Source: an uncultured Succinatimonas sp.
Lineage (GTDB): Bacteria > Pseudomonadota > Gammaproteobacteria > Enterobacterales > Succinivibrionaceae
DNA: 27,991 nt
Direction: 5' to 3'
NCBI GenBank assembly: GCA_900552905.1
Contig: USBR01000010.1
Coordinates: 1 to 27,991, forward strand
Position numbers and translations under genes: made by a program. Below are positions 1-8,052 of the stretch, in pieces (the stretch's first letter is position 1; each line of letters opens with the position of its first letter). Under the pieces are notes generated by a model. It worked only from the letters and a program-made list of their open reading frames with translations, had not been told where the DNA came from and did no database searches.

Positions 1-6
1 ATATTT

Positions 7-1275
7 TTATTCTTTTTTCAGCGGAGTTTCAATAATCTCAGCTTCCGGAATTTCTTCCTTTTTCTCTTCATCCTTAGCGACTACCTTAGAGGCAGCAGTG
101 TTTTCGGTGAGAGCATAAGACTTAGAGAAGTACTCAGTAGCTTCGGTGTAATTTTGTTGCATGGACAGGATCTGACCAATCTTTGCATAAATGTCCGGAG
201 TTTGAGAGAGTTTTAAAGCCTTCTTATAGTTCTCTAAAGCTTCCTGCAATAAGCCTTGCTTTAACTCTAAGTTAGCTAAAGCTTTGATGAGATGAAGATT
301 GCTATCTGCAGAGAGAGCATTGCGTGCGGCCATCTTCTGTAAAGCTTTCAGTACCTCAGGCATGGCGATATCCCACTTAGAGATGCTCTCTAAGAATTCA
401 GGATCATCGTTATGCTTTAAGAAGCTTAAACTTAAGCTCTTAGCTTTGTCTAAGAGATTTAAGGACAGAAGCTTGTGGATATAAGGAGCAATAAACTGAG
501 AGTTATAGCGATCTTGTTTATTTAAGATCTTATAGACATTCTCCATATCCTCAAAAGTCTGAGCTTTTTGCAGACGCTCCTCGAAATAATTGCAGAAGAT
601 TTCGCGGCAATTGTCCTCAGTTAAGACCTTACCCTTTACAAGATTAGAGGCGACGCCGTAGATCTTCTCGATATCGGTATTAGCCTTATAGCAATCATAA
701 TAAAGCTTATAGATGAGAGTATTGCGGCAACTACCATTGAGGCTGTCTAAGTACTCTAAAGCGGCCTTAGTATTGTTGACCTTTAAGTTGAGCTTAGCGC
801 GGATAATGGTAGTAGCTGCCTTGCATTCAGGGCCACGCTTTGCCGCTTCATCTAAGGCTTTACGGCAATAATCAAAATTACCGACATTGAAGGCAGATTT
901 AGCGGAGACTAAGAGGGCATTGATAGGGAGCTCCTTAAGTGGACCTGATTTAGAAATCAAATCTAAGGCCTTCTTAAAATCACCTTTAGCATAAGCGATA
1001 TAGGCTAAATCCTGACGGCTGAGGGCTTTCTTTTCATGACGTCTTTTAAAATAACGGGCGGTACCGCCTGGTACATGTAAAAGACTGTTGATGAAGTTCC
1101 ACAGCACATGGACAACAACAATGGTAATTAAAGCTAAGACTACGGTAGTAGTGACTGAAGCTTCAATAATGTAATTGCCTACAGAAATATGCACAAATCC
1201 CTGCTTATCAGCTAAGGACGGGCCTACAATCATGGCCGCACAAACAAGCAACAGCCAAAAAAGGATTTTTAACAT
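7..1275 (-). CDS. hemY: HemY, inner-membrane TPR protein of the hemX-hemY pair
   Basis: A 422-residue HemY homologue. The N-terminus (LKILFWLLLVCAAMIVGPSLADKQGFV) matches the E. coli HemY opening: a hydrophobic segment at about 3-22, a short periplasmic stretch beginning with the conserved GP..A..QG pattern, then a second membrane helix at about 44-64. The rest is a cytoplasmic helical-repeat region; TPR-like pairs such as the one near residues 335-390 (SNLHLIKALANLELKQGLLQEALENY) are visible. HemY is associated with protoporphyrin metabolism by its operon, but its biochemical role is not settled. It should not be confused with the protoporphyrinogen oxidase that shares the name. It lies 15 bases after hemX, behind AAGGAG at good spacing, so the two are co-transcribed. 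The C-terminus is Glu/Lys-rich. The expected upstream partners hemC and hemD are not here. Confidence 0.88.
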   Translation of the reverse strand: MLKILFWLLLVCAAMIVGPSLADKQGFVHISVGNYIIEASVTTTVVLALITIVVVHVLWNFINSLLHVPGGTARYFKRRHEKKALSRQDLAYIAYAKGDFKKALDLISKSGPLKELPINALLVSAKSAFNVGNFDYCRKALDEAAKRGPECKAATTIIRAKLNLKVNNTKAALEYLDSLNGSCRNTLIYKLYYDCYKANTDIEKIYGVASNLVKGKVLTEDNCREIFCNYFEERLQKAQTFEDMENVYKILNKQDRYNSQFIAPYIHKLLSLNLLDKAKSLSLSFLKHNDDPEFLESISKWDIAMPEVLKALQKMAARNALSADSNLHLIKALANLELKQGLLQEALENYKKALKLSQTPDIYAKIGQILSMQQNYTEATEYFSKSYALTENTAASKVVAKDEEKKEEIPEAEIIETPLKKE

Positions 1276-1290
1276 CTTAATGTCTCCTTA

Positions 1291-2763
1291 TTATTCTGCT
1301 GAGGCTACGTCAGGGGTGTTGAAGCGTAAGATTTGGCGTGCATATTTATCAAATAAATTGTAGCTCTGTAAGCCTTCAGGCTTAGCGGTGGCAATCTTAC
1401 TGTTCTTTAAGCTTTCTAAAGCTTCAATATTAGCTTTATAGGCCGGAGTATCAGGATTGTAATAGCCCTTAATTAAAGTCATGGTCTGCTCGATGCTGTT
1501 AGTGAAAGCAGTTTCGTCCTGCTCATAAACAGCCATCTTCGCTAAGAGGAGCTGCGACTTCAGATTTTCAAGTAAGAGTTTGGCCTGATCTGCAGATAAG
1601 AAGAGATTTACAGCCTGCTCATCACGGCGACGAATTTCAACAAAGCGTGAGGAGAAGTCCTTCAAGGAGGCGACGAAATTGTCCTTCCATTTGACTAGGG
1701 TATCAGTTACGGTATCAGCAAAAGAAGCATCGGCAGCAGTCTCAGCTTTCTTGAAGCTCTCAGCGCGTTGCTCAGGGGTTGAGATTTCCAGTAAGGTCAT
1801 CTTTTCAAGATTGCCATAAACACTGTCGATCTTATTGACTAAACCGCGTAAATCTAACTGCGGGATATTGCTGACAGCCATGATGTCATCGCTCAGAGCC
1901 TTGCGGATCTGAATGACGCTTTCATCTTCGATATCAACTAAGAGCTTATCGGCACTCTCTAAGCACCATAAAGCAGATTTGAGATCGCGGGCGAAGACTG
2001 CCATTCTATAGGCGGCGCTGACGAGGAAGTAGCTTTGAGCTAAACGCCAATCATCAGGATTACGTGCTTCATAGCGATCTAAACGGGTATTGACCTTATC
2101 TAAGAGATCAGTTTCATTGCCAACCTGACTCTTAATGGCTTCTAAGGAAGCGACTAATTCGTCATTTTGAGCCTTAAGAGCTAAATTGCTGTCTAACAGC
2201 TTTTGCATATCTCTAATCTGGCTTTCGATAATGGTCTTATTAGCATCGATACGCTCTGCGGCAACCTTAAGGTCCTGAACATAATTGTCAGCCTCAGCGC
2301 GGACAGCTTTGAGAGTATCAGTGCTAGTGCTCTGTAAATAGCAGATATAACCACCGCAGACGACAATGAGCGCGGCGACGAGAAGATTGGAGATCTTAGA
2401 GCGTCTTTTAACGTTCTCTAAAGATTGTTGAATTTCATTAAGCTTAAATTCAGGCTGTTTTTTCTCAGCACTCTTAGGGCTCTCCGGAGCTTTTTTAGCT
2501 TCAGAAGTATTCTTAGTGTCAGAAGCCTTAGGCGCGTCAGCTACTTTCTTGTCAGCAGTGCTGTCAGCTTTTTTATTTTCTTCTTTCACAGCCTTAGGGG
2601 CAGTGGTATCAGCCTTAGCAGCGCTTGCAGTCTTGCTAGGGGCTACACTCTTAGCCTCAGGAGTTACAGTTTTAGCAGCCTCACTCTTAGCGGCAGGTGC
2701 AGGATTGTGTTCTTTCTTGGTGTTCTCAGCGACTTGGTTCACGTTTGTATCTTCTTTTTTCAT
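1291..2763 (-). CDS. hemX: HemX, single-pass inner-membrane protein with a long Lys/Ala-rich N-terminus
   Basis: A 490-residue HemX-family protein. Residues 1-120 are low-complexity and rich in Lys, Ala, Pro, Ser and Thr, with many AKS/APK-like pieces. One transmembrane helix follows at about 124-144 (ISNLLVAALIVVCGGYICYL). After it comes a long helical, coiled-coil-like periplasmic region (about 150-230) and the conserved HemX body, including DWRLAQSYFLVSAAYRMA and a run of leucine-rich helices. E. coli HemX is about 393 residues, so the cytoplasmic tail is much longer here. HemX has been annotated as a uroporphyrinogen III methyltransferase, but this protein shows no SAM-binding methyltransferase signature and that name should not be carried over. 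It is first in the pair with hemY and divergent from cyaA. No strong ribosome-binding site precedes the ATG. Confidence 0.87.
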   Translation of the reverse strand: MKKEDTNVNQVAENTKKEHNPAPAAKSEAAKTVTPEAKSVAPSKTASAAKADTTAPKAVKEENKKADSTADKKVADAPKASDTKNTSEAKKAPESPKSAEKKQPEFKLNEIQQSLENVKRRSKISNLLVAALIVVCGGYICYLQSTSTDTLKAVRAEADNYVQDLKVAAERIDANKTIIESQIRDMQKLLDSNLALKAQNDELVASLEAIKSQVGNETDLLDKVNTRLDRYEARNPDDWRLAQSYFLVSAAYRMAVFARDLKSALWCLESADKLLVDIEDESVIQIRKALSDDIMAVSNIPQLDLRGLVNKIDSVYGNLEKMTLLEISTPEQRAESFKKAETAADASFADTVTDTLVKWKDNFVASLKDFSSRFVEIRRRDEQAVNLFLSADQAKLLLENLKSQLLLAKMAVYEQDETAFTNSIEQTMTLIKGYYNPDTPAYKANIEALESLKNSKIATAKPEGLQSYNLFDKYARQILRFNTPDVASAE

Positions 2764-2852
2764 ATCAGGCCAGTCTCAGCAAATTGGGTAGAAAAAGTTA
2801 ACTACACAAGTATTTATAATATCATGCTTTATAAATTCCACTTAGTTTTGTA

Positions 2853-2891
2853 TGTGAGGATTGCCTCAAAGGATCCGTTTAGATCACATTT
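2853..2891. promoter_or_regulatory. CRP-like half sites between hemX and cyaA
   Basis: TGTGA at 2853-2857 is followed after six bases by CCTCA (2864-2868), an 8-of-10 match to the TGTGA-N6-TCACA core bound by CRP. Twenty bases further on, TAGATCACATTT (2880-2891) equals the right-hand 12 bases of the 22-base CRP consensus, but its left partner is absent. The two centres are about two helical turns apart. E. coli cyaA is repressed by CRP-cAMP, so a site here is plausible. This is a motif match by eye, with no score. Confidence 0.35.
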
Positions 2892-2996
2892 TGCACAAGC
2901 AAAACTTTAGCGCTTATAAGTTTGATTTAATACTAAAGAAAAGTTTGAGCTAATTGAAAGTCTTAATTGTTTCAAATTATGCTTATAGGCATAAGC

Positions 2997-3002
2997 TATA
3001 AT
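2997..3002 (+). promoter_or_regulatory. Candidate -10 element for cyaA
   Basis: Perfect TATAAT placed about 43 bases before the cyaA ATG. No good -35 is found at 16-18 bases upstream, which would be compatible with an activator-dependent or weak promoter. Confidence 0.4.
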
Positions 3003-3044
3003 TTGTAAGTAAGAGAGAATTTAGGGTATAGCTCTTGGAGTTTT

Positions 3045-5534
3045 ATGGACAAGAACGCAGCTGATTTTGATTTAAGACTTACGCAATACAAGCTCTTAAA
3101 TGAAGAACGTATGCGTCGCGCTTTGCGTGTTTTGCGTCCGCATACACGTCAAATGCTGAATATGCTGCCATTATTATTGCATTATAACGATCTACGCTTG
3201 CCCGGAGCTCGTAGCGCTAATGTACCCTTTGGTATCGACGGCTTTGTGCCTAATGCCTGGCAACGCCATTATCTTAAAAATCAGGGTATCAATCCAGAGG
3301 AGCGCTCTCGCGGCCGCTATTCGATCTTAGGCCTCTATGCTATGGGTAGTACTTCCTCTATCTGTCAGGGCATTGAGTCCGATCTCGATATTTGGGTGGC
3401 TATCAGCGCTAATATTCCTAAAGCTGAGGTCGAGCTTCTAACCGAAAAGTGTCATTTCATTTCCACCTTTTTTAAGACCTTAGGGGCAGATATCAATCTC
3501 TTTGTTACCGCTGAAGATAGATTTATTAGCGGTCAGCATGGAACCCTCGATACTGAGGATTGTGGTTCAGCACAAAGTCTCTTCCTTTTAGATGAATTTT
3601 ATCGCAGCTCTTTTAGATTATGTGGCCGCTATATTATTTGGTATATGGTGACCCCCGCAGAAGAAGATCGCGATTATTACGGCACGGTACAGTCTCTTTA
3701 TGAAAGTGGTCGCGTCGACAATCAGCTGTGGTTTGATTTTGGTTCTGTAGTAAAGAGTTCGGCCGCTGAGTATTTCGGCTCAGGTCTATGGTTATTGTAT
3801 AAGGGTATTGATCATCCCTTTAAAGCCGCCATGAAGATTCTGCTCATGGAGGTTTATGCTAATGAATATCCGCGCACAAAATTGCTCTCCTCAGTGTTAA
3901 AGGAGCGCATGTATTCCTCAAATGGCTACTCTTTGCGCCTTGATGCCTATTATTTGATGTTTAAAAAGGTATCGACTTACCTAAAGCAAAAGCATGATAA
4001 GGTGCGTTTGACCTTAGTGCGTTTATGCTTTTATCTAAAACTCGAGCGCTCGCTTGTAGGTGTTGCTGATACTACTGTCATCAATATGCGCAAAAAGCTC
4101 TTATCGCGTTTATGCCGCAATTGGGGCTGGACCTCAGTTTTTCGTGAGGAATTAAAATCCCGCGAGCATTGGAAGGTCAATTTTGTCGATAAATTACAAA
4201 ATGATCTCTTTTCCTCCCTGCATAAAAGTTATCGCTCGCTATTGCGCTTTAGTGTCGGACACGGCATTGAATACGCAATTACCGCCACCGATGCGGGCGT
4301 ACTGTCACGTAAGCTCTATGCGGCTTTTGATGTTTACCCCGGCAAGGTTTTATTGTTAAACCGTGAATTTCGTGAGTATTTAGAGGAACCCTATTTAACC
4401 TTTATTAAACCCTCGAAAAATTCTATCTGCAATCGCGGTTGGCATCTATATCCAGCCGCTATCGATTCTTTGGAAATTTTACAAAGACGCTCGGTCTATA
4501 CGGCCTTGCGTTTATGTCAGACCGTAGTGTGGGCCACTTTTAATCATGTGCTCACTGCGCGTACTAAAATTGCCCTAGGAGGCGATCCAGGTACCATCGA
4601 TGCTTCTAAGATTTTATCCTTAGCTAAGGATTTAAAGGTCTTTTTAGGCAGTCGGCAGGAGGTAGTGTCAGAGAACGATCTGCAACAGACGCGCTATACT
4701 CGCAAAGCTTTAGTCGTGGTCAATTTTGAACGCGATGCCACTTTAAATTATCGCAGTAATTCTAAAGAATTAGACAGTGGCTCAGCTCTATGCAGTGGCA
4801 GATCGCGCGATTGCCTTATAGGTTCAATCGATCTGGTTACTGTCAATTCTTGGGGCGAGATTGAGTCTACCGCTTTCCCTGATGGCGAGGAGGGCGTAGT
4901 TGAGCTCTTAGCCACCCTCTTGCGCATTAGGCGTTTAGCTTTAGATCGCGGTCAGGATAAATTTAGCCCTGAGGTCATACTTTCTTATTCTAAAGCCCAT
5001 CGCGATCTCATCCGTTATGATTTAGAGTCGACCTTGCGTGGTATTTTTGCCTGTATCGATCATCCTCAGCAGGAGTTTAGCTTTGATGTCGGCTTAAATA
5101 CCTATGTTGCTAAGGGCTCAGGTGAGCGCGGGGTGGCGCTTTTGCGCCGTTCGCCCTTTAATTCGTCCTCAGAATTTGATGTTAGCGTGCTCTCGCGCTT
5201 TGGTATGCGTCCTGAATTTGCCTTACAGGTGCCCGCTGAAATCGATCGTGAAGCTTCATTAGGCATCATGCAGTACTTCTTTGTTAAGGGCGAAGTTGGT
5301 TGGGATATCTATATTGTCAATGAACGCAATGAGGTCAATATTATCAAGGGCTATAAAAAGTCGCGCTCTGAGCTTGTAAATGAAATCAATCGCTTTTATA
5401 CCCGTCAAAGTGAGGAAACTAACGGCGCGCGCAATTTGCATTTTAATCTGCCACAATACTTTGTTCTCAGTGACAATATGCGTTATTTGCAACCATTTAC
5501 GATCAAATCTGGTGACAAAAACGCAGCAATATAA
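3045..5534 (+). CDS. cyaA: Class I adenylate cyclase CyaA
   Basis: An 829-residue cytoplasmic enzyme that makes cyclic AMP from ATP, the signal for CRP. It is collinear with enterobacterial class I CyaA (about 848 residues). The nucleotidyltransferase core has GSTSS at 101-105 followed by DLDIW at 113-117, the Gly-Ser...Asp-x-Asp signature that binds nucleotide and metal. Further family landmarks are EDCGSAQSLFLLDEFYR, SAAEYFGSGLWLLYKGID, SVGHGIEYAITATDAGVLSRKLYAAF and the C-terminal NLHFNLPQYFVL. The C-terminal half is the regulatory part, through which the sugar phosphotransferase system acts in E. coli. The start is an ATG with TTGGAG upstream, so it lacks the weak TTG start of E. coli. 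It is divergent from hemX as in enterics. The frataxin gene cyaY, usually beside cyaA in E. coli, is absent. No truncation is seen. Confidence 0.96.
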   Translation: MDKNAADFDLRLTQYKLLNEERMRRALRVLRPHTRQMLNMLPLLLHYNDLRLPGARSANVPFGIDGFVPNAWQRHYLKNQGINPEERSRGRYSILGLYAMGSTSSICQGIESDLDIWVAISANIPKAEVELLTEKCHFISTFFKTLGADINLFVTAEDRFISGQHGTLDTEDCGSAQSLFLLDEFYRSSFRLCGRYIIWYMVTPAEEDRDYYGTVQSLYESGRVDNQLWFDFGSVVKSSAAEYFGSGLWLLYKGIDHPFKAAMKILLMEVYANEYPRTKLLSSVLKERMYSSNGYSLRLDAYYLMFKKVSTYLKQKHDKVRLTLVRLCFYLKLERSLVGVADTTVINMRKKLLSRLCRNWGWTSVFREELKSREHWKVNFVDKLQNDLFSSLHKSYRSLLRFSVGHGIEYAITATDAGVLSRKLYAAFDVYPGKVLLLNREFREYLEEPYLTFIKPSKNSICNRGWHLYPAAIDSLEILQRRSVYTALRLCQTVVWATFNHVLTARTKIALGGDPGTIDASKILSLAKDLKVFLGSRQEVVSENDLQQTRYTRKALVVVNFERDATLNYRSNSKELDSGSALCSGRSRDCLIGSIDLVTVNSWGEIESTAFPDGEEGVVELLATLLRIRRLALDRGQDKFSPEVILSYSKAHRDLIRYDLESTLRGIFACIDHPQQEFSFDVGLNTYVAKGSGERGVALLRRSPFNSSSEFDVSVLSRFGMRPEFALQVPAEIDREASLGIMQYFFVKGEVGWDIYIVNERNEVNIIKGYKKSRSELVNEINRFYTRQSEETNGARNLHFNLPQYFVLSDNMRYLQPFTIKSGDKNAAI

Positions 5535-5541
5535 TAAATTC

Positions 5542-5569
5542 TTGTCCAAATAAAAAACCGTGATATTTT
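5542..5569 (+). promoter_or_regulatory. Candidate promoter for lptM-lysA-dapF
   Basis: TTGTCC at 5542-5547, a 16-base spacer, and an extended -10 TGATATTTT (5561-5569). It lies in the 65-base gap after cyaA. It would start transcription about 25 bases before the lptM ATG, which has AGGAG upstream. Read-through from cyaA is equally possible because no terminator is seen between them. Confidence 0.4.
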
Positions 5570-5599
5570 AGTAAAAAGCGCAATTTTTAGGAGTGTTCC

Positions 5600-5845
5600 A
5601 TGCTCAAATCAGTGATTCTTATTGCCTTAGGTGCAAGTTTGCTATTAACAGGTTGCGGTATTAAGGGCCCCTTATACATGCCCTCACCTGAGGAGCAGAC
5701 TGAGGCTTGTGGCAATTATCCTGACGATGAATGTAATAGTGCTGAGGCTTTAAAGTCTCAGGAAGAAGAGTCAGCATCACCGCAATTTGTGCGTGGTCCT
5801 GCGGATGATGGCAATGTCTATTACAATCCGCTGTACTCCCTGTAA
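5600..5845 (+). CDS. lptM: LptM (YifL) outer-membrane lipoprotein
   Basis: An 81-residue lipoprotein. The signal peptide LKSVILIALGASLLLTGC ends in the lipobox LLTGC, with Cys19 as the lipidated residue. It is followed by GIKGPLYMP, the hallmark of the YifL/LptM family. In E. coli LptM binds the LptD-LptE lipopolysaccharide translocon and helps its maturation. The family is short; here the tail is somewhat longer than in E. coli, acidic, with two further cysteines (CGNYPDDEC). It lies 12 bases before lysA and shares its transcript. The lptM-lysA-dapF order is familiar from pseudomonads, whereas E. coli has lptM directly before dapF. Residues after the conserved GPLYMP stretch are poorly conserved in this family, so the rest says little. 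Confidence 0.9.
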   Translation: MLKSVILIALGASLLLTGCGIKGPLYMPSPEEQTEACGNYPDDECNSAEALKSQEEESASPQFVRGPADDGNVYYNPLYSL

Positions 5846-5857
5846 GGAATATTGATT

Positions 5858-7105
5858 ATGGATTATTTTAATTACCGCGGTGACGATCTGTATGCCGAGG
5901 ACATTTTAGTTTCTGATTTAGCTTCTAAGTACGGTACCCCGCTGTATGTCTATTCAAAAAAGACTTTAGAGCGTCATGTCAAAGCCTTTGATGATGCGCT
6001 TAAGGGTCGCCGTCATCGTATCTGCTATGCCGTTAAGGCTAATTCTAATTTAGCTATTTTAAATTTAATGGCCAAATTAGGTACCGGTTTTGACATCGTC
6101 TCTGAAGGTGAATTACGTCGTGTCATCGCCGCCGGTGGTGATCCGCATAAATGTGTCTATTCAGGTGTCGGTAAGACGCGCGATGAGATCCGTTTTGCTT
6201 TAACTGTAGGCATCGATTGCTTAAATATCGAATCTGAGGCCGAAAGCTTTGTGGTCTCTGAGGTCGCCGCTGAATTAGGTGTAGTAGCTCCGGTTGCTTT
6301 ACGTGTCAATCCTAATGTCGATGCTAAGACTTTACCGGCAATTTCTACAGGTCTTAAGAATAATAAATTCGGTATTGCCCATGAAGAGGCTATCCGCATC
6401 TATAAGCGTATGGCTTTAGATCCTAATTTAAAGATTGTCGGTATCGACTGCCATATTGGTTCACAGATGACCTCCGGTACCCCGATTATCGAGGCTACTA
6501 ATCGTCTTATCGATATTTACAATGAGTTAAAGGCCTCAGGTATTAGCCTTGATCATATCGATTTAGGTGGTGGTTTAGGTGTTACCTATGATAATGAAAC
6601 GCCGCCTACTCCTGCAGATTACTTTGCCTCTGTCTCCGAGCGTTTAGGTGATATCGATGTTGCCGTTTATGTTGAACCGGGCCGGGCGATGGTGGCCAAT
6701 GCCGGTATTCTTTTAACTAAGGTACAGTATCAAAAGGATAATGGTGAGCGTCACTTTGTAATCGTCGATGGAGCGATGAACGACCTTATCCGTCCGGCTC
6801 TCTATGGTTCGTGGATGAATATTATCAATGCAAAGAAGCGCGAAGGCGCTAGTGTCTTATGCGATGTCGTAGGTCCTATCTGCGAGAGCGATGATTTCTT
6901 AGGTAAGGATCGCCGTCTCAATGTCATCGATGGTGATATTTTAGTCGTCCGTGGTGCTGGTGCTTATGGTAGCTCCATGTCTTCAAGCTACAATAGCCGT
7001 AGACTTCCGTGTGAGGTTATGGTGGATGGTGATAAGAGCTATGTGGTCAGAGCACGTCAGGAGTATGAGGCTATCTGGAAGGACGAGCGCGTCTTACCTG
7101 AATAG
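5858..7105 (+). CDS. lysA: Diaminopimelate decarboxylase LysA
   Basis: A 415-residue PLP enzyme that decarboxylates meso-diaminopimelate to L-lysine, the last step of lysine synthesis. The TIM-barrel domain carries YAVKAN with the PLP lysine at residue 60, HIGSQ (199-203), the phosphate-binding GGGLGV (about 237-242) and EPGR (273-276). The C-terminal part has the active-site CESDD around Cys342. The ATG at 5858 is preferred over an in-frame TTG two codons earlier: AAGGA (5844-5848) is nine bases from the ATG but only three from the TTG, and MDYFNYRG matches the usual family start. It sits between lptM and dapF, nine bases before the latter. DapF makes its substrate, so two consecutive pathway steps are paired. 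Length and motifs are normal. Confidence 0.96.
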   Translation: MDYFNYRGDDLYAEDILVSDLASKYGTPLYVYSKKTLERHVKAFDDALKGRRHRICYAVKANSNLAILNLMAKLGTGFDIVSEGELRRVIAAGGDPHKCVYSGVGKTRDEIRFALTVGIDCLNIESEAESFVVSEVAAELGVVAPVALRVNPNVDAKTLPAISTGLKNNKFGIAHEEAIRIYKRMALDPNLKIVGIDCHIGSQMTSGTPIIEATNRLIDIYNELKASGISLDHIDLGGGLGVTYDNETPPTPADYFASVSERLGDIDVAVYVEPGRAMVANAGILLTKVQYQKDNGERHFVIVDGAMNDLIRPALYGSWMNIINAKKREGASVLCDVVGPICESDDFLGKDRRLNVIDGDILVVRGAGAYGSSMSSSYNSRRLPCEVMVDGDKSYVVRARQEYEAIWKDERVLPE

Positions 7106-7114
7106 AGGTTAAAT

Positions 7115-7948
7115 ATGCTGCTGAAATTTACCAAAATGCAGGGCCTCGGCAACGATTTTATGGTTGTCAACGGCGTAACCCAAAAGGTCTTTTTCTCGCC
7201 AGAGCTTATCAAGCGCTTGTCTGACAGACATTTTGGTGTAGGCTTCGATCAGCTGCTGTTAGTAGAGCCTCCATACGATCCGGAAATGGATTTTCATTAT
7301 CGTATCTTCAATGCCGATGGCTCTGAGGTCCAGATGTGTGGTAATGGCGCTAGGTGTTTTGTGCGCTTTGTGGTCGATCACCATCTGACAAATAAGACCG
7401 ATATCAGAGTAAGTACGGTCTCAGGAGCATTGCGGCTAAAGCTTAACGATGACGATAGCGTTACCGTCAATATGGGCTTGCCTGAATTTAAACCGCAGAA
7501 GATCCCCTATCGGGCTTCTGAGGAACAAAAAAGCTATAAGCTTAAGCTTAAAGATGGCAAAGTCTTTGATTGTGGCGCCGTTTCTATGGGTAATCCGCAT
7601 GTAGTCTTATTCTTTGATAAAGTGGATGCCGCTTTAGTGTCAAGATTAGGCCCGCAGTTAGAGTGCCATCCGGATTTTCCGCAAAAGGTTAATGTGGGCT
7701 TTGCGCAGGTTCTCACGCCACATCATTTAAAGCTAGCAGTCTTTGAGCGCGGTTGTGGTCCGACCTTAGCTTGCGGGACCGGCGCTTGTGCTGCCGCTGT
7801 CGTCGGTATTGTTCAAGGCAAGCTTCAAAGTCCGGTAAAGGTCAGTTTACCCGGCGGTGATCTGAAAATTGTCTGGGACGGTGTCGGCAAGAGCGTGATG
7901 ATGTCAGGCCCAGCCGAGCGCGTTTACGAAGGTACTATCTGTATCTAA
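7115..7948 (+). CDS. dapF: Diaminopimelate epimerase DapF
   Basis: A 277-residue PLP-independent epimerase that converts LL- to meso-diaminopimelate, feeding both lysine (through LysA upstream) and peptidoglycan. The two catalytic cysteines are visible: Cys75 in MCGNGARC and Cys220 in [23 protein letters not shown] at the start and FNADGSEVQ are further family motifs. E. coli DapF is 274 residues. AGAGG lies seven bases before the ATG. In E. coli the gene is followed by yigA (DUF484) and xerC; here yigA is missing and a palindromic terminator-like element lies between dapF and xerC. Confidence 0.97.
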   Translation: MLLKFTKMQGLGNDFMVVNGVTQKVFFSPELIKRLSDRHFGVGFDQLLLVEPPYDPEMDFHYRIFNADGSEVQMCGNGARCFVRFVVDHHLTNKTDIRVSTVSGALRLKLNDDDSVTVNMGLPEFKPQKIPYRASEEQKSYKLKLKDGKVFDCGAVSMGNPHVVLFFDKVDAALVSRLGPQLECHPDFPQKVNVGFAQVLTPHHLKLAVFERGCGPTLACGTGACAAAVVGIVQGKLQSPVKVSLPGGDLKIVWDGVGKSVMMSGPAERVYEGTICI

Positions 7949-7958
7949 TCTCTTTAAG

Positions 7959-7998
7959 TGCCAGATCTTAAGATCTGGCATCCTCTCTTCTCGCTTAA
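7959..7998 (+). terminator. Probable terminator after dapF (22-bp perfect palindrome)
   Basis: Positions 7959-7980 form a perfect 22-base palindrome that folds into a 9-bp stem (TGCCAGATC / GATCTGGCA) with a TTAA loop, 11 bases after the dapF stop. It is followed by a pyrimidine-rich tail (TCCTCTCTTCTCGCTT) rather than a pure T run, so termination may be partial. A perfect palindrome could also be a protein-binding site, but the position directly after an operon favours a terminator. Confidence 0.55.
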
Positions 7999-8015
7999 AA
8001 CCTCATATCTTAAGG

Positions 8016-8021
8016 TACAAT
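8016..8021 (+). promoter_or_regulatory. Candidate -10 element for xerC-yigB-uvrD
   Basis: TACAAT located 31 bases before the xerC ATG and downstream of the dapF terminator-like palindrome. The -35 is poor (CTTAAA at 16 bases). It is suggested mainly by position: a promoter is needed if the palindrome terminates. Confidence 0.33.
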
Positions 8022-8052
8022 AAGCCTAAGTTTTACCGCTAAGGATGTTTTC

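Larger units (their letters stand above)
2764..3044. promoter_or_regulatory. Divergent hemX / cyaA control region
   Basis: This 281-base AT-rich gap separates two divergent genes and holds no convincing coding sequence. A consensus TATAAT at 2997-3002, upstream of the cyaA start at 3045, is the best -10 candidate; its -35 is weak. On the minus strand TATTAT (2821-2816) is a poorer -10 candidate for hemX. Between them lie CRP-like sequences (see the separate entry). cyaA has an ATG behind TTGGAG, unlike the inefficient TTG start of E. coli cyaA. The layout is what is expected of the cyaA/hemC intergenic region in enterics, but with hemX in the position of hemC. Confidence 0.55.

Noticed and set aside
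2425..2910. 161-codon open frame on the plus strand antisense to the start of hemX
   Set aside because: It is a by-product of the Lys/Ala/Ser-rich hemX codons: the antisense reads as Phe/Leu/Ser-rich and runs without stops. It has no ribosome-binding site and no recognisable domain.
5259..5549. 96-codon minus-strand frame overlapping the end of cyaA
   Set aside because: It lies almost wholly inside cyaA, which is full length with family motifs to the end. It has no ribosome-binding site or domain.
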